A stretch of DNA of 64,000 nucleotides from NCBI RefSeq assembly GCF_000482545.1, contig NZ_KI519454.1, positions 744,001 through 808,000 on the forward strand, given 5' to 3'. A program made the translations under genes and the position numbers. Below, piece by piece: positions 9,387 to 19,000 of this stretch. This DNA comes from Arthrobacter sp. 35W. GTDB taxonomy: Bacteria > Actinomycetota > Actinomycetes > Actinomycetales > Micrococcaceae. The stretch's first letter is position 1. Each line of letters begins with the position of its first letter. A model generated the notes under the pieces. That model did not search any database, had not been told where the DNA came from, and saw only the letters and a list, made by a program, of their open reading frames with translations.

Positions 9387-10946
9387 TCATCCGGTGAGGC
9401 GTACGGTGAGGGCGTGCTCGAGGATGCTGTAGTCGGTGGCGCCCGTCGACCGGGTGATGCTGTCCTGAAGCCAGTGCGGGTACTCGGGCGGGGTGGTGTC
9501 CAACGGTTCGGGCGGGTAGTAGCGGCCGGCGGGTGAGGTCCAGCCCGGGCGCCCGGTCTCGGTCATCTGCGGTGTCCAGCCCCGGATCCCGGGCCCGGCG
9601 GGACCGCTTCCTCCCTGTTTTGTTTTCTGGGGGTTTGTCTTTGTGGGGCCGGTGCGGGTCTTCCCGTCCTTATGGTGTTTGACGAGGTGGTGTTTGGGGC
9701 ATTCGCTGGCCAGGTTGTCCTCGCGGGTTTTTCCGCCGTGTTCCCAGGCCAGCAGGTGGTCCAGCTGGGTGTCCGCGGTGACGGTGGTGCAGCCGGGGAA
9801 CGTGCAGGTCCTGTCCCTGGCCCGCAGCCAGGCCCGCATGGCCTCGCTGACCCGGTAGGTGCCCGGTGAGAGCGCCACCGGCTCCCCGCTGTGCGGGTCC
9901 GTGAGCAGGCGTTGGAACGAGGGGGCCTGCGCGGCCAGCCGGCGGGCGATCGAGGCCGGGACGGGCCCGCACCCCTCCAGCTCGGCCGGCCCGTCGGAGA
10001 CGCCCAGCAGGGACAGGATGGGCACGGTGAGAAGGATCTGGGCCCGGGGTGCCGGGTGCCCGGCCTTGGCGTCGGCCGTCTCCAGGCCCAGCAGCAGGGC
10101 CGCGGCGACGTCCAGGCGCAGCTGGGCCAGGGTGCGCGGCTCCGCGGGGCCCTGCAGGGCGCGGGCGGCGGCGGTGGCGTGGTTCCACACGGCCTGGGCC
10201 GTTTCGGCGGGCAGGTACAGGCCCAGGTAGGACATGCCGTCCCGGCCCGGCTGCAGGTCCAGGCACCTGCCCTCACGCGCCGCCGCGGCCCGGGTCTGGA
10301 TGCTCTCGGGGTGCAGGCGTTCACGGCGGCGGTTGGCCGCGGCGGTGAACCGGGTCACCGTCACCCCGCAGGCGGCCTCGACCAGGTCGCGTTCGAAGGC
10401 GTCGACCACGTCCCGGGGCATGTCGGGCACGTTCTGGATGGAGAGGGCCTGGTCCAGGATGGCGAGGGCGTGCTGCCAGGAGAACCTGCCCGCCCCCAGG
10501 GCGTGAAGGGTGTGGGGGTGCTCGCGTACGAGCGCCACGCACTGGGCCCGCAGGTTGGCGGCGCTCCGTTCCGGGATGCACAACACGGTGGCCAGTTCCG
10601 CGGTGGTGGAGGCGTCGCCGATGCCCTGCTGCCGGGTGTCGAAGCCCAGGGCCGCTGCTTCGGTGGTGCCGGCGGCGGCGAGCCTGTCAATCAGGGCGGC
10701 CTTGCAGGCCGCTACCCGGGATTCGAGGGCTGCGACCTCGGCGAGGGCGTCAACGCAGGCGCCGTAGTCCGCCCGCACCGCCCCAAGGGCGCCACGTGCT
10801 TCGCCGGGGGTGCCGGCAAGGGCTTCGCCACGGGTGCCGGGGGCGGCCGGTGGCAGGGTGGGGAGCCTCAGCGCGGCCAATTGCTCCGCCATCGTCGGCC
10901 CTGCCGTGGTGGCGGCGCCACCGGAACTGCCGACCGGAACGCTCAT
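9387..10946 (-). CDS. DUF222 / HNH endonuclease domain protein (13E12-repeat type)
   Basis: Protein of 519 residues with an N-terminal DUF222 region (helical; ALESRVAACKAALIDRLAAAG and FSWQHALAILDQA) and a C-terminal HNH nuclease core CTFPGCTTVTADTQLDHLLAWEHGGKT...CPKHHLVKHH with the zinc-type cysteine pairs. This family is highly multicopy in Actinobacteria and often called 13E12-repeat protein. Its cellular role is not established, and it is not by itself a mobile element. The ATG at 10946 lies six bases downstream of a TAGAAT hexamer (10953-10958), suggesting a leaderless mRNA. No partner gene is nearby. Confidence 0.88.
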   Translation of the reverse strand: MSVPVGSSGGAATTAGPTMAEQLAALRLPTLPPAAPGTRGEALAGTPGEARGALGAVRADYGACVDALAEVAALESRVAACKAALIDRLAAAGTTEAAALGFDTRQQGIGDASTTAELATVLCIPERSAANLRAQCVALVREHPHTLHALGAGRFSWQHALAILDQALSIQNVPDMPRDVVDAFERDLVEAACGVTVTRFTAAANRRRERLHPESIQTRAAAAREGRCLDLQPGRDGMSYLGLYLPAETAQAVWNHATAAARALQGPAEPRTLAQLRLDVAAALLLGLETADAKAGHPAPRAQILLTVPILSLLGVSDGPAELEGCGPVPASIARRLAAQAPSFQRLLTDPHSGEPVALSPGTYRVSEAMRAWLRARDRTCTFPGCTTVTADTQLDHLLAWEHGGKTREDNLASECPKHHLVKHHKDGKTRTGPTKTNPQKTKQGGSGPAGPGIRGWTPQMTETGRPGWTSPAGRYYPPEPLDTTPPEYPHWLQDSITRSTGATDYSILEHALTVRLTG

Positions 10947-11112
10947 GATCTTATTCTATTCCATGTTTGCTGATTAGAACAGATGTTTGAGTAAGGATTC
11001 CGCGGTAGCTGCCGTCCAGAGCTTCCGAAGCAGCCCCTACAGCGACACTCCGTTCCAGCGATCGCGGCACAGCGCGGAGCACGGCGGCCCCTGCCTCAAG
11101 CGGCGGACGAAG

Positions 11113-11391
11113 TCAGCGCAGCGGCATCCATTTGCCGCGGTTGCGGCGCAACATGGCCAGCCGCCCCGCCACGGCCACCGTTTCCACGGCATGCCGCATC
11201 GCTGCCCCGGCATTGAGTGCGTGCAGATTCTCCGCCGTGTACTCGGTGGATTCCACCATGAATCGAACAGTGATCCGCGGAATGCCGGCCACCAGGTCCA
11301 GCTGGTTGGCCTCCACCACGTGGATGGACCCGATGGCGGCGACGGCGGAGTCCATCACGGCCTCCGGGGCGTTGCCGGGGCGCAGGCCCAT
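11113..11391 (-). CDS. Small conserved-looking hypothetical protein
   Basis: I do not recognise a family. The frame encodes about 92 residues (MGLRPGNAPEAVMDS... to ...RRNRGKWMPLR) with strongly GC-biased third positions. A coherent core (HVVEANQLDLVAGIPRITV, MVESTEYTAENLHALNAG) follows. The frame stays open upstream to 11541, but that part reads as low-quality composition, so the true start could be the ATG at 11391 or at 11355. No good Shine-Dalgarno is visible. It could be an intact small gene or the C-terminal remnant of a longer one. The flanks (10947-11112 and 11392-11553) show nothing else convincing. Confidence 0.45.
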   Translation of the reverse strand: MGLRPGNAPEAVMDSAVAAIGSIHVVEANQLDLVAGIPRITVRFMVESTEYTAENLHALNAGAAMRHAVETVAVAGRLAMLRRNRGKWMPLR

Positions 11392-11553
11392 GATCTGCCA
11401 TTGGGCGCAGCCCGGTGCCCCACCGCCGCGCCACGAACAGCTTCCCGGGCGGCCGCGGGAAGACCTGAAACAGTCCACCACGGCCGCCGTTCGATGCCCA
11501 CGACCACCAAGGGAAGGGAAGCACGGGCCGGGCCCCGCCAATTCAGTAGATTC

Positions 11554-14500
11554 CTAGTGGCTGCGGATGCTGCGGCGGTTCAGAGCGAGTGCCACGGCGC
11601 CGGCTGCTGCCAGAAGGAGTGCACCTCCCAGCAGCGAGCTGTTGAAACCGGTGCTGGACAGCTGTCCGCCGGCTGCGTCCGCCGCTGCGCCGGTGGTGGC
11701 CGCGGAGGTTCCTTCGGTGGTGGCGCCGGAGGCAGCCGGGCCGACGGTCAAAGGCAGGGCCACGCTGGCGGGGGCGCCGTTGGTGTCAACACCCTCAAGG
11801 ACTACATGGTGGTCCCCGTGGGCCGCGGCGGCCGGCAGCACAAACACCAGGGAGGCATTGCCGTTGGCATCGGCTACGGCCTGGCCCAGCTCCATCGGCT
11901 CCGAGTGCAGGGTGAACACCACGGTGCTGCCCGGCTTGAAGCCGCTTCCGCTGGCCGACATGGACTCGCCCGGAGCTGCAGCGCCGGTGCTCAGGGAGCC
12001 GGCGGAGGAACCGGTGCCCGGGGTGGTGGCGGACGGCGTGGATGTTGCCGTCGCCGTCGCCGAGGCGGTGGCGGACGGAGTGGCCGTTGCGCTCGGAGTG
12101 GCCGTGGCTGTTGCCGTGGCGGTGGCCGTCGGCGTCGCCGTGGGTGTGGCCGTTTCCGTCGGCGTGGCCGTGGGAGTAGGCGTGGGCACATCGACGACCG
12201 CAAACTCCAGGTCGTCAAAGCCCAGCACCGAACCATCCGCGGCCTGGGCGGCCAGCGTGTGCGTGCCCTTGGTGAGCGTGCCGGGCACCGTGAACGGTGC
12301 GTCGCCGGCTGCATTGGTGCGCACCCAGCCGATGTCCACCGGGTCCGAGTGGACCGATAGGAACACCCAGGCATTGGCCGGGAGGTTGCGGGCCGTGAGC
12401 CGCTCGCCGCCGAAGAAGCCAGCGGTGGGGATCTGCAGGTCCACGGGCGAGGTGCCCGTGAGGCTGGAATCCGGCGCCGGAGCGGGGTCCAGTGCGGGGG
12501 CCGGAGCCGACGTCGTCCAGTCCAGGCCCGCGGTGCGGAAGTAGTTGATGCCTTCCAGCTGCATCCGCCCGCCCAGTGCTGCGGCGCGCTTGCTGAAATC
12601 GGTGTAGTCGCGCTCGACCTGCGGGGTCCAGCCAACTTCAGCCGTGGCCAGCAGGCGCGGGAATTGGTACTCCTGCACCTGGTCCATGCCGCGGAGCCAT
12701 TCGCCCCACTGCACGGTTTCCACGCCGAGCACGCGGTCCTCGCCCACACCGGGAAGGTAGGTTCCCGGGTTCCAGTTGTAGTGGGTTGCCAGGGTGCAGG
12801 GGCCGCCACAGGCCCAGGTTCCGCCCGCTGACTGGGCGTTGTCCTGTTTCTGCGGGATGTAGGTGTTGGCCGCGGGGGAGAGGATCACCTTCAGGTCCCG
12901 TGCGAGCACGGTGGCGGCGGTGGAGGCCGTGTTGCCATTCCAGAACTGGATCACGGAGCCGGCAGGCAGCGACGCGGAGCTGGCCTCGTTCCAGGCGATG
13001 GCCGTCTTGCCGGTGGTTGCGATCTGGCCGCTGATCTGGTTGACCATGGAGACGTAGTCATCGTGGGAGGTGGAGTGGGATTCGTCGCCGCCCATGTGGA
13101 CGTACGGGCCCGGCGTCATCGCGGCGATTTCGGCCAGAACATGCTTGGTGAACTCGTAGGTGGCGGCGTTGTTGGCATCCAGGGAGGAATAGCCCACATT
13201 GCCCGTGCCGTTGTGCGGAACAGTGGTGGCGCCGGCGGCCAGGGTGGGCTTGGAACCGGCGGAGTTCAGCTGCGGGATCGAGTGCAGTGCCGCATTGGTG
13301 TGGCCGGGCAGGTCGATCTCGGGGACCACCACCATGCCGTTGACGCCCGCATAGCGGACAATCTCGCGGTAGTCGTCCTTCGTGTAGAAGCCGGCCTTGC
13401 CCAGCTCGGTGCCCATCAGGACGCCGGCATCGTTGTACGTCATGGCCGTCGCGCCGGCGATGGCGGTGAGATCGCCGTAGTTGATGGTGGAGGGGTTCGA
13501 CGCCGGCTGGTCGATGGCGATGCGCCAACCCTGGTCATCCGTCAGGTGCAGGTGCAGGCGGTTCATCTTGAACTGCGCGGCGTTGTCGATGTACTCCTTG
13601 ATGTTCTCGACAGTGAAGAACGACCGGGCGACATCCACGCTCACACCGCGGTGCTGGTAGCGGGGGTAGTCGGTGATCTGCACTCCGGGCGCTGTCCACG
13701 CCGTGGAAACCACCGACGTCGATTCGATCCACTGCGGGAGCAGCTGGCGCAAGGTCTGCACACCGTTGAGGGCGCCCTCGGCGTCGTTGGCGCTGATCTT
13801 CGCGCCGTTGGAACCGGTGGACAGGAGGTAGCCGCCGGTCTTGACAGCGGGGCCGCTGCCGGCGGCGGCGACGATCTCGACGTCCTTGGACGTGGCCGGA
13901 CCGTCCACGATGGGCAGCGCAAATCCGGTGCTGCGGCGGGCGATCTGGGCCAGATACGAGGCCGGGGCCATGGCGGCGCCGGAGGCCACGATGCGGCTGT
14001 CGGCGGCCAGGGTGAAGGTGCCCGTGCCAGCCATCAGGTCCACAGGTGCGGGCACCAGATTCACGCCGGCGGGCTTGACGGGGGCAGGTACAGCGTAGAT
14101 TTCAAACTCCGAGATTGAATAGCCAAAGGTGGACCACCGCGTAGCCCCGAGCATGCGGACGAACTTCGCGGAGGCGACCCCCAGATTGTCGAGCGCGTCG
14201 GTCCTGCCCGGGCCGGTCGTGGACGTCATGTCCCTGGCCGTGGTCCAGCTGGTGCCATCCAGCGACGTCTGCAGGGCGTATTTGCGCGCGGCGGCATTGG
14301 GCCAGACCAGTTTGACATGGTCGATGGGGCTGGCAGCCGGCAGTTCAATCTGCAGCCACGTGGCATCGACGTAGGTGGATGACCAGCGGGTGCCGGACTG
14401 GCCGTCGATGGCCATCGCCGCCGTGTTGCCCGGCAGCGCCGTTTCAATGCTCGACGCCGTTGCCGTGGCCCCCAGGGCCAGGTTGGGTGGGGCCGCGGCC

Positions 14501-14607
14501 TGCGCCGGTGCCGCTGGGGCGAGCATGGCCGGCAGCAGCGCCGCCACAACCCCCAGGCTTGCCAGGGAACCGAGCACAGCCTGGCTCCGAGTTTTGAATC
14601 TCTTCAC
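11554..14607 (-). CDS. Secreted, wall-anchored beta-N-acetylhexosaminidase (GH20) with F5/8-type-C domain
   Basis: Exoenzyme of about 1017 residues that would release terminal GlcNAc/GalNAc. Order seen: signal peptide (1-40, KRFKTRSQ then a hydrophobic run to AQAAA); discoidin-like F5/8 type C domain (about 47-180, SGTRWSSTYVDATWLQIELP); GH20b domain; GH20 catalytic barrel (about 330-690) with the Asp-Glu pair in HMGGDESHS near 506-507; a beta domain; a long Thr/Ala/Pro linker; an Ig-like domain; and a C-terminal LSSTG sorting motif followed by a hydrophobic segment and RRSIRSH. The start is a GTG at 14607 with AAGG nine bases upstream. It lies 62 bp after the sulfatase gene, so co-transcription is possible. 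Attachment to the wall by a sortase is inferred. Confidence 0.9.
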   Translation of the reverse strand: MKRFKTRSQAVLGSLASLGVVAALLPAMLAPAAPAQAAAPPNLALGATATASSIETALPGNTAAMAIDGQSGTRWSSTYVDATWLQIELPAASPIDHVKLVWPNAAARKYALQTSLDGTSWTTARDMTSTTGPGRTDALDNLGVASAKFVRMLGATRWSTFGYSISEFEIYAVPAPVKPAGVNLVPAPVDLMAGTGTFTLAADSRIVASGAAMAPASYLAQIARRSTGFALPIVDGPATSKDVEIVAAAGSGPAVKTGGYLLSTGSNGAKISANDAEGALNGVQTLRQLLPQWIESTSVVSTAWTAPGVQITDYPRYQHRGVSVDVARSFFTVENIKEYIDNAAQFKMNRLHLHLTDDQGWRIAIDQPASNPSTINYGDLTAIAGATAMTYNDAGVLMGTELGKAGFYTKDDYREIVRYAGVNGMVVVPEIDLPGHTNAALHSIPQLNSAGSKPTLAAGATTVPHNGTGNVGYSSLDANNAATYEFTKHVLAEIAAMTPGPYVHMGGDESHSTSHDDYVSMVNQISGQIATTGKTAIAWNEASSASLPAGSVIQFWNGNTASTAATVLARDLKVILSPAANTYIPQKQDNAQSAGGTWACGGPCTLATHYNWNPGTYLPGVGEDRVLGVETVQWGEWLRGMDQVQEYQFPRLLATAEVGWTPQVERDYTDFSKRAAALGGRMQLEGINYFRTAGLDWTTSAPAPALDPAPAPDSSLTGTSPVDLQIPTAGFFGGERLTARNLPANAWVFLSVHSDPVDIGWVRTNAAGDAPFTVPGTLTKGTHTLAAQAADGSVLGFDDLEFAVVDVPTPTPTATPTETATPTATPTATATATATATPSATATPSATASATATATSTPSATTPGTGSSAGSLSTGAAAPGESMSASGSGFKPGSTVVFTLHSEPMELGQAVADANGNASLVFVLPAAAAHGDHHVVLEGVDTNGAPASVALPLTVGPAASGATTEGTSAATTGAAADAAGGQLSSTGFNSSLLGGALLLAAAGAVALALNRRSIRSH

Positions 14608-14669
14608 TGCATCACGCCTTTTCTGGATAAAGGTGGACCACTGGAGGCATCCTTGGGTGGGATGGGCCG

Positions 14670-16196
14670 TCAGCTGATGAAGCGCTCGACGGCTGTAACA
14701 GGGCGGACGCGTTCGGCCTCGGGGATGTCGCCGGCGAAGGCGAGCCACTGGGCAAACTTGTCCCCACGCGCCACCAGCTGGCGGTACATGGTGCGGCGCA
14801 TGGTGGCCACGTGATTGCGGTAGGCGGGGACGTCCACCACATTGTTCAGTTCATGCGGGTCGGCAAGAAGGTCGTAGAACTCATCGATCCCCTCGGGGTT
14901 GGCGATGTACTTCACGCTCTTGTTGCGCAGCATGCGCTGGGCATAGGGGAAGTGGTGCCCGTGGAATTCGCACAGGATGTCCTCGCGCCAATCCTCAACC
15001 GCTTCGCCGGCCGCCAGTGGCAGCAGGCTGCGCCCGCGGATTCCAGAGGCATCGGCACCGGCGATCTCGCAGAAGGTGGCCGTGAAGTCCAGCAGCGACA
15101 CAAAGTGGTCGTCGTGGCGGCCCGTGGCCCCGGGGACGGCCAGGATCGCCGGGATCCGGTAGATGTCCTCGTACATGGCCGGGCCCTTGTCGTTGAGCCG
15201 GTGGGCGCCCGTGAACTCGCCGTGGTCCGCGGTGAACATGACAGCCGTCGAGTCCGTCAGGCCCAGCTCCTGAAGGACCGCCAGGATGCGGCCGATCTGG
15301 AAGTCGATCATCGAGACATAGCCCCAGTACACGGCCGTGAGCTTCTTCCACTCCTCGGTGCTGAAACAGTCCGTGGACCAGTAGTCCGCATAGGTCTGCT
15401 GCACCAGCGGCTTGCCATTGAACGTCTCGGCGAAGGAGCCTGGCAGTTCCACCACGGCCGGATCCACCAGGTCGTACCACTTCCTAGGGATCAAGTAGGG
15501 CAAGTGGGGTCCGAAGATGTGGCAGGAGAGGAAGAACGGCTGCCCATCCGCGGTGCCGCCACCATCGGCTGCGAACTCGCGCAGTTTGGCGATGGTGGAA
15601 TCCGCCAGATAGGCCTCAAAGCTGGCCTCGGTGGGCTGGTCGGTGACGCCGGCAATCAGGTGGCCCTGGCTGCCGTCGCCGCGCGTGGTGTAGATCGGCT
15701 CGGAAATGGAGAACTCCGGGAAGCCGTTCTCCGCCAGCCACGCGGTGTAGTCCGGGTGGTCAAAGACGTTCAGGGCGCCGGCAAGGTGCTCGCCCTCAAA
15801 ACCATAGAAATCCGGTCCACGGTGCCTGCCCACATGCCACTTGCCCACATGGCCCAGGCGGTAGCCCTGGCCGGCGAGGGCGCCGGAGAACGTCGGGACG
15901 CCGTCGGGCAGTTCCTCCCGATGCCCGGAGTTCCATTCATAGTTGGCCAGCAGGCCATGCTCAAACGGCTGCAGGCCGGTGAGCAGGCTGGCGCGCGCGG
16001 GGGTGCAGATGGCCGTGGGCGTGTAGGCCCGGTCAAAGGTGGTGCCCCGGGCCGCCAGCGCATCAAGGTGCGGGGTATGCCCGGCCGTATTGCCGTAGCA
16101 CCCCAGGGTGTCGATGCGCTGCTGGTCCGTCATGAGGAACAGAATGTTCTGGCGGGCGCCGGTCTGGTGCGAAGCGGAAGACATGGTGGAAGACAT
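14670..16196 (-). CDS. Type I sulfatase, cytoplasmic
   Basis: Formylglycine-dependent sulfatase of 508 residues. N-terminal metal motif NILFLMTDQQRIDTLGCYGN, active-site CTPARASLLTG with Cys64 as the residue to be converted to formylglycine, and later VMFTADHGEF and a GKWHVG motif typical of arylsulfatase/choline-sulfatase/GlcNAc-6-sulfatase relatives. There is no signal peptide, so it should act in the cytosol on an imported sulfate ester. It is separated by only 15 bp from the binding-protein gene upstream, within an apparent permease-ATPase-binding protein-sulfatase operon. Substrate is not determinable; a sulfated hexosamine is one option given the GH20 neighbour. The modifying enzyme is not in this window. 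Confidence 0.9.
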   Translation of the reverse strand: MSSTMSSASHQTGARQNILFLMTDQQRIDTLGCYGNTAGHTPHLDALAARGTTFDRAYTPTAICTPARASLLTGLQPFEHGLLANYEWNSGHREELPDGVPTFSGALAGQGYRLGHVGKWHVGRHRGPDFYGFEGEHLAGALNVFDHPDYTAWLAENGFPEFSISEPIYTTRGDGSQGHLIAGVTDQPTEASFEAYLADSTIAKLREFAADGGGTADGQPFFLSCHIFGPHLPYLIPRKWYDLVDPAVVELPGSFAETFNGKPLVQQTYADYWSTDCFSTEEWKKLTAVYWGYVSMIDFQIGRILAVLQELGLTDSTAVMFTADHGEFTGAHRLNDKGPAMYEDIYRIPAILAVPGATGRHDDHFVSLLDFTATFCEIAGADASGIRGRSLLPLAAGEAVEDWREDILCEFHGHHFPYAQRMLRNKSVKYIANPEGIDEFYDLLADPHELNNVVDVPAYRNHVATMRRTMYRQLVARGDKFAQWLAFAGDIPEAERVRPVTAVERFIS

Positions 16197-16211
16197 GGAG
16201 TGGGGAGCCTC

Positions 16212-17228
16212 TTAGGAGCCGGTGTAGACGGTGGACATGTAGAACTTCTTGGGGTCGGCGACCTCGGTGATCTTGCCGGCGGCCACAAACTGCTCCTGCA
16301 GGCCCTTCAACCAGGTGTCAACGGTGCCCTTGTTGGTCAGATCCACCAGTTCGGCAGAGGTGAAGAGCTTCGCCACCGAGGCCTGGGCCTTCATGTCCGC
16401 TTCCTTGAGTTTGAGGAACTTGGCCGTGGCGGCAATGGTCTTGTCCTGGTTGTCATGGCGGTAGTCGTTGGCGGCCTTGACGACGGCGACAAAGTTCTTC
16501 GCCAGCGCGCCATCCTTGGCCGAGCGGCCGGCCTGTGCCACAAACGAGCTCGGGAAGGTCAGCTCATCGACAAAGTCCTCATTGCTGGCCAGCTCCTTCA
16601 GGTCCGGCTTGGACTTCTTCAGGGTGTCGATCAGCGGGTACCAGAGGGCTGCGCCGTCGATCTGGCCCGCGGCAAAGGCCGCCACGGTGGTGGGGGCGTC
16701 CATGGTGACGATCTCGAAGTCCTCACGCTTGAGGCCCTCGCGCTTGAGCGCCAGATCCAGCAGCTGGTCCCCGGAGGTGCCGGCGGGGACGCCCACCTTC
16801 TTGCCCTTCAGATCGGCCAGCGAGTTGAACCCGGACTGGGCCAGCACGCGGTCCGCATTGGAGATGGAGTTGATCGCCCAGATCTCCGCCTTGCCCGAGG
16901 CCGGCAGCCACAGGGCGCCGGAACCAATGTAGGCAACGTCAACGTTGGAGGTGCCCAGGGCCTGGATGGCCAGCGGGCCGTTGGTGAAGGGGATGTACTC
17001 CGGCTTCAGACCGTTCTTGGCCCAGATGCCTTCCTGGTCGGCCACGGCCATCAGAGCCGCGCCGTTGTAGTCGGCAATGTAGCCAACCTTGATGGGGGAG
17101 GTGGGCTTCGCGGCGGCGTCCCCGCTGGCGGCGTCCTTCGTGCCGGAGGAGCAGGCCGCCAGCATGGCGATGGCTGCAGCGCTCGCGGACAGGTGGACAA
17201 AATTGCGGCGGGAGAGGGCGTTGGACAT
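16212..17228 (-). CDS. ABC substrate-binding lipoprotein, SsuA/TauA/AtsR-like, Tat signal
   Basis: Extracytoplasmic binding protein of 338 residues. The N-terminus has a twin-arginine motif (SRRNFVHL) followed by lipobox LAAC, so it is a Tat-exported lipoprotein. The mature part has the NMT1/SsuA-type fold: IKVGYIADYNGAALMAVADQEGIW, PLAIQALGTSNVDVAYIG, LKGKKVGVPAGTSGDQLL. The family binds sulfonates, taurine or sulfate esters, and pyrimidine precursors. With a sulfatase next door, a sulfate-ester ligand (as for AtsR) is most likely. The start is the ATG at 17228 with AGGAG seven bases upstream. Confidence 0.9.
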   Translation of the reverse strand: MSNALSRRNFVHLSASAAAIAMLAACSSGTKDAASGDAAAKPTSPIKVGYIADYNGAALMAVADQEGIWAKNGLKPEYIPFTNGPLAIQALGTSNVDVAYIGSGALWLPASGKAEIWAINSISNADRVLAQSGFNSLADLKGKKVGVPAGTSGDQLLDLALKREGLKREDFEIVTMDAPTTVAAFAAGQIDGAALWYPLIDTLKKSKPDLKELASNEDFVDELTFPSSFVAQAGRSAKDGALAKNFVAVVKAANDYRHDNQDKTIAATAKFLKLKEADMKAQASVAKLFTSAELVDLTNKGTVDTWLKGLQEQFVAAGKITEVADPKKFYMSTVYTGS

Positions 17229-17289
17229 GGATGTCTCCTGACATGGGGGTGCGAACGGGAGGAAAGAGAGAGCTGAATGCGGGTGGAAC

Positions 17290-18093
17290 TCAGTGCTGGT
17301 CGTCGGCCCCGTGGGCGGCCGGCTGGTGGTAGACGGACTCCCAGACCTCGGCACGGAGCTTGGCGTACTCGTCGGTCAGCCGGATGTCCGCGGTGCGCGG
17401 GTAGGGCAGATCCACGGGAATGACCTTGTGGATCCGGCCCGGCCGGGCGGCCATGACGATGACGCGGGAGGCCAGGTAGACGGCCTCGTCGACGTCGTGG
17501 GTGACGAAGAGGACGGTGCGGCGCTCCTTCAGCCAGGTTTCGAGCAGCTGCTCCTGCATGTGCACGCGGGTCAGGGCATCGAGGGCGCCGAAGGGCTCGT
17601 CCATGAGCAGGATTTCCGGGTTCACGGCGTAGGCGCGGGCAATGGCGCAGCGCTGCTTCATGCCGCCGGAAAGCTCCTTGGGCAGGGCCTCGGCAAAGCG
17701 GGTCAGGCCCACGAGTTCCAGGTAGTGGTCAACGATGACGCGTCGTTCGGCGGCGGGGACCTTCTTTAGTTCCAGGCCAAACTCGACGTTCTTGCGCACC
17801 GTCAGCCAGGGGAACAGGGCGTACTGCTGGAAGATGACGCCGGTGCGCGGGCTCGGGCCCGTGACGGGGCGGTTGTCCACCAGCACCTGGCCGCCGGTGG
17901 GGTCCAGCAGGCCGGCGGCGGCGTTGAGCATGGTGGACTTGCCGCAGCCGGAGGGGCCCACGACGGTGACGAACTCGCCGTCGGCGATGTCCAGGTTGAC
18001 GCCGTCGAGCGCCGTGAAGGTTTCATTGCCGAGGACAAACTCCTGGCGGAGGTCCTGGAAGCGGATCATGGCTGTGTCGGTGTGGATGGTCAT
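17290..18093 (-). CDS. ABC transporter ATPase, SsuB/TauB/AtsC type
   Basis: Cytoplasmic ATPase of 267 residues energising the adjacent permease. Walker A GPSGCGKST, Q-loop FQQYALFPWLTV, signature ELSGGMKQRCAIARA, Walker B ILLMDEPFGALDALTR and switch histidine FVTHDVDEAVYL are all intact. This motif set is characteristic of the nitrate/sulfonate/taurine subfamily. It lies between the permease (22 bp upstream) and the binding protein. Confidence 0.93.
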   Translation of the reverse strand: MTIHTDTAMIRFQDLRQEFVLGNETFTALDGVNLDIADGEFVTVVGPSGCGKSTMLNAAAGLLDPTGGQVLVDNRPVTGPSPRTGVIFQQYALFPWLTVRKNVEFGLELKKVPAAERRVIVDHYLELVGLTRFAEALPKELSGGMKQRCAIARAYAVNPEILLMDEPFGALDALTRVHMQEQLLETWLKERRTVLFVTHDVDEAVYLASRVIVMAARPGRIHKVIPVDLPYPRTADIRLTDEYAKLRAEVWESVYHQPAAHGADDQH

Positions 18094-18115
18094 GGTTCTT
18101 GGGTCCTTAGCTTCT

Positions 18116-18994
18116 CTAGCGGCGTTCCTGCCAGCGGGTCAGGCGGGCTTCGATGGCGAGCAGGATGCGGTCCATGAGCAGGCCCAGGACACCGATGCAG
18201 ATGAGGGAGACGAAAATGGTGGGCAGATCGTAGAACAACTGGGCCTGCTGCATCAGAAAGCCCAGACCGCTTTGGGCGGCCAGCAGTTCGGCGGCCACCA
18301 CCGTGGCCCAGGCAGCGCCGAGGCCGATGCGCATGCCCACCAGGATGAACGGTGAGGAGGCCGGCACTACGACGCGCAGGAACACGGTGAAGCTGTTGGC
18401 GCCGAGCACGCGGGCGGCATTGATGAGGGTCTTGTCCACGCCAACCACGCCCTGGAAGGTCGAGACCACGCAGCAGAGGAAGGCGGCCAGGAAGATGACC
18501 AGGATCCGCGGCACCTCGCCGATGCCCAGAGTGACCATGACGAGCGGGATGATGGCCAGCGGCGGCACCGTGCGGAAGAACTGCACATAGGGCTCGATGA
18601 TGCCGCGGGCCACGGTGTACCACCCCATGAGGAAGCCGACGGGGATGGCCAGCAGGCTGCCCAGCAGGAAGCCGGTGAGCACGCGGCCCAGGGAGGCGCC
18701 GATGCTTTCGAGCAGGGTGCCGTCCGCCAGCATTTCCCCGGCGCGGGTGGCCACCTCGGCGGGGCCGGGCAGGCCTTGGATGCCGATGCCGGCCAGCAGG
18801 GCCCAGAGGCCGACGCCGGCGGCGACCGAGCCGAAGTTGATGGCCAGCATGGCGGATTTGGAGAGCTTCTTCTCCCGGCGCGGCTGGCGCGCCTTGGTGC
18901 TGCCGGCCCCCGGTGTGGAGGGGGTGGTGGCAGTGGCGGCCGGGGGAGTCCCGGTCCGCTCGCGGCGTGGAACTGAGGTATCTGCACTGGACAT
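18116..18994 (-). CDS. ABC transporter permease, SsuC/TauC/AtsB type
   Basis: Membrane permease of 292 residues with a basic, disordered N-terminal 50 and about six TM segments (BPD_transp_1 fold). The cytoplasmic EAA-like loop is [17 protein letters not shown], and [22 protein letters not shown] is typical of sulfonate/taurine permeases. It is first gene of the apparent permease-ATPase-binding protein-sulfatase(-GH20) operon. The ATG at 18994 is exactly six bases past a TACATT -10, so the mRNA is probably leaderless. Confidence 0.92.
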   Translation of the reverse strand: MSSADTSVPRRERTGTPPAATATTPSTPGAGSTKARQPRREKKLSKSAMLAINFGSVAAGVGLWALLAGIGIQGLPGPAEVATRAGEMLADGTLLESIGASLGRVLTGFLLGSLLAIPVGFLMGWYTVARGIIEPYVQFFRTVPPLAIIPLVMVTLGIGEVPRILVIFLAAFLCCVVSTFQGVVGVDKTLINAARVLGANSFTVFLRVVVPASSPFILVGMRIGLGAAWATVVAAELLAAQSGLGFLMQQAQLFYDLPTIFVSLICIGVLGLLMDRILLAIEARLTRWQERR

Positions 18995-19000
18995 AGAGCC

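Noticed and set aside
9387-10946. DUF222/HNH gene as part of a mobile element or homing nuclease
   Set aside because: No inverted repeats, target duplication, integrase or intein boundaries; the family is a common chromosomal paralogue in Actinobacteria.
14811-17276. 821-codon open frame on the plus strand across the sulfatase and binding-protein genes
   Set aside because: Antisense shadow of GC-rich coding; the minus-strand proteins have clear families, motifs and Shine-Dalgarno sites.
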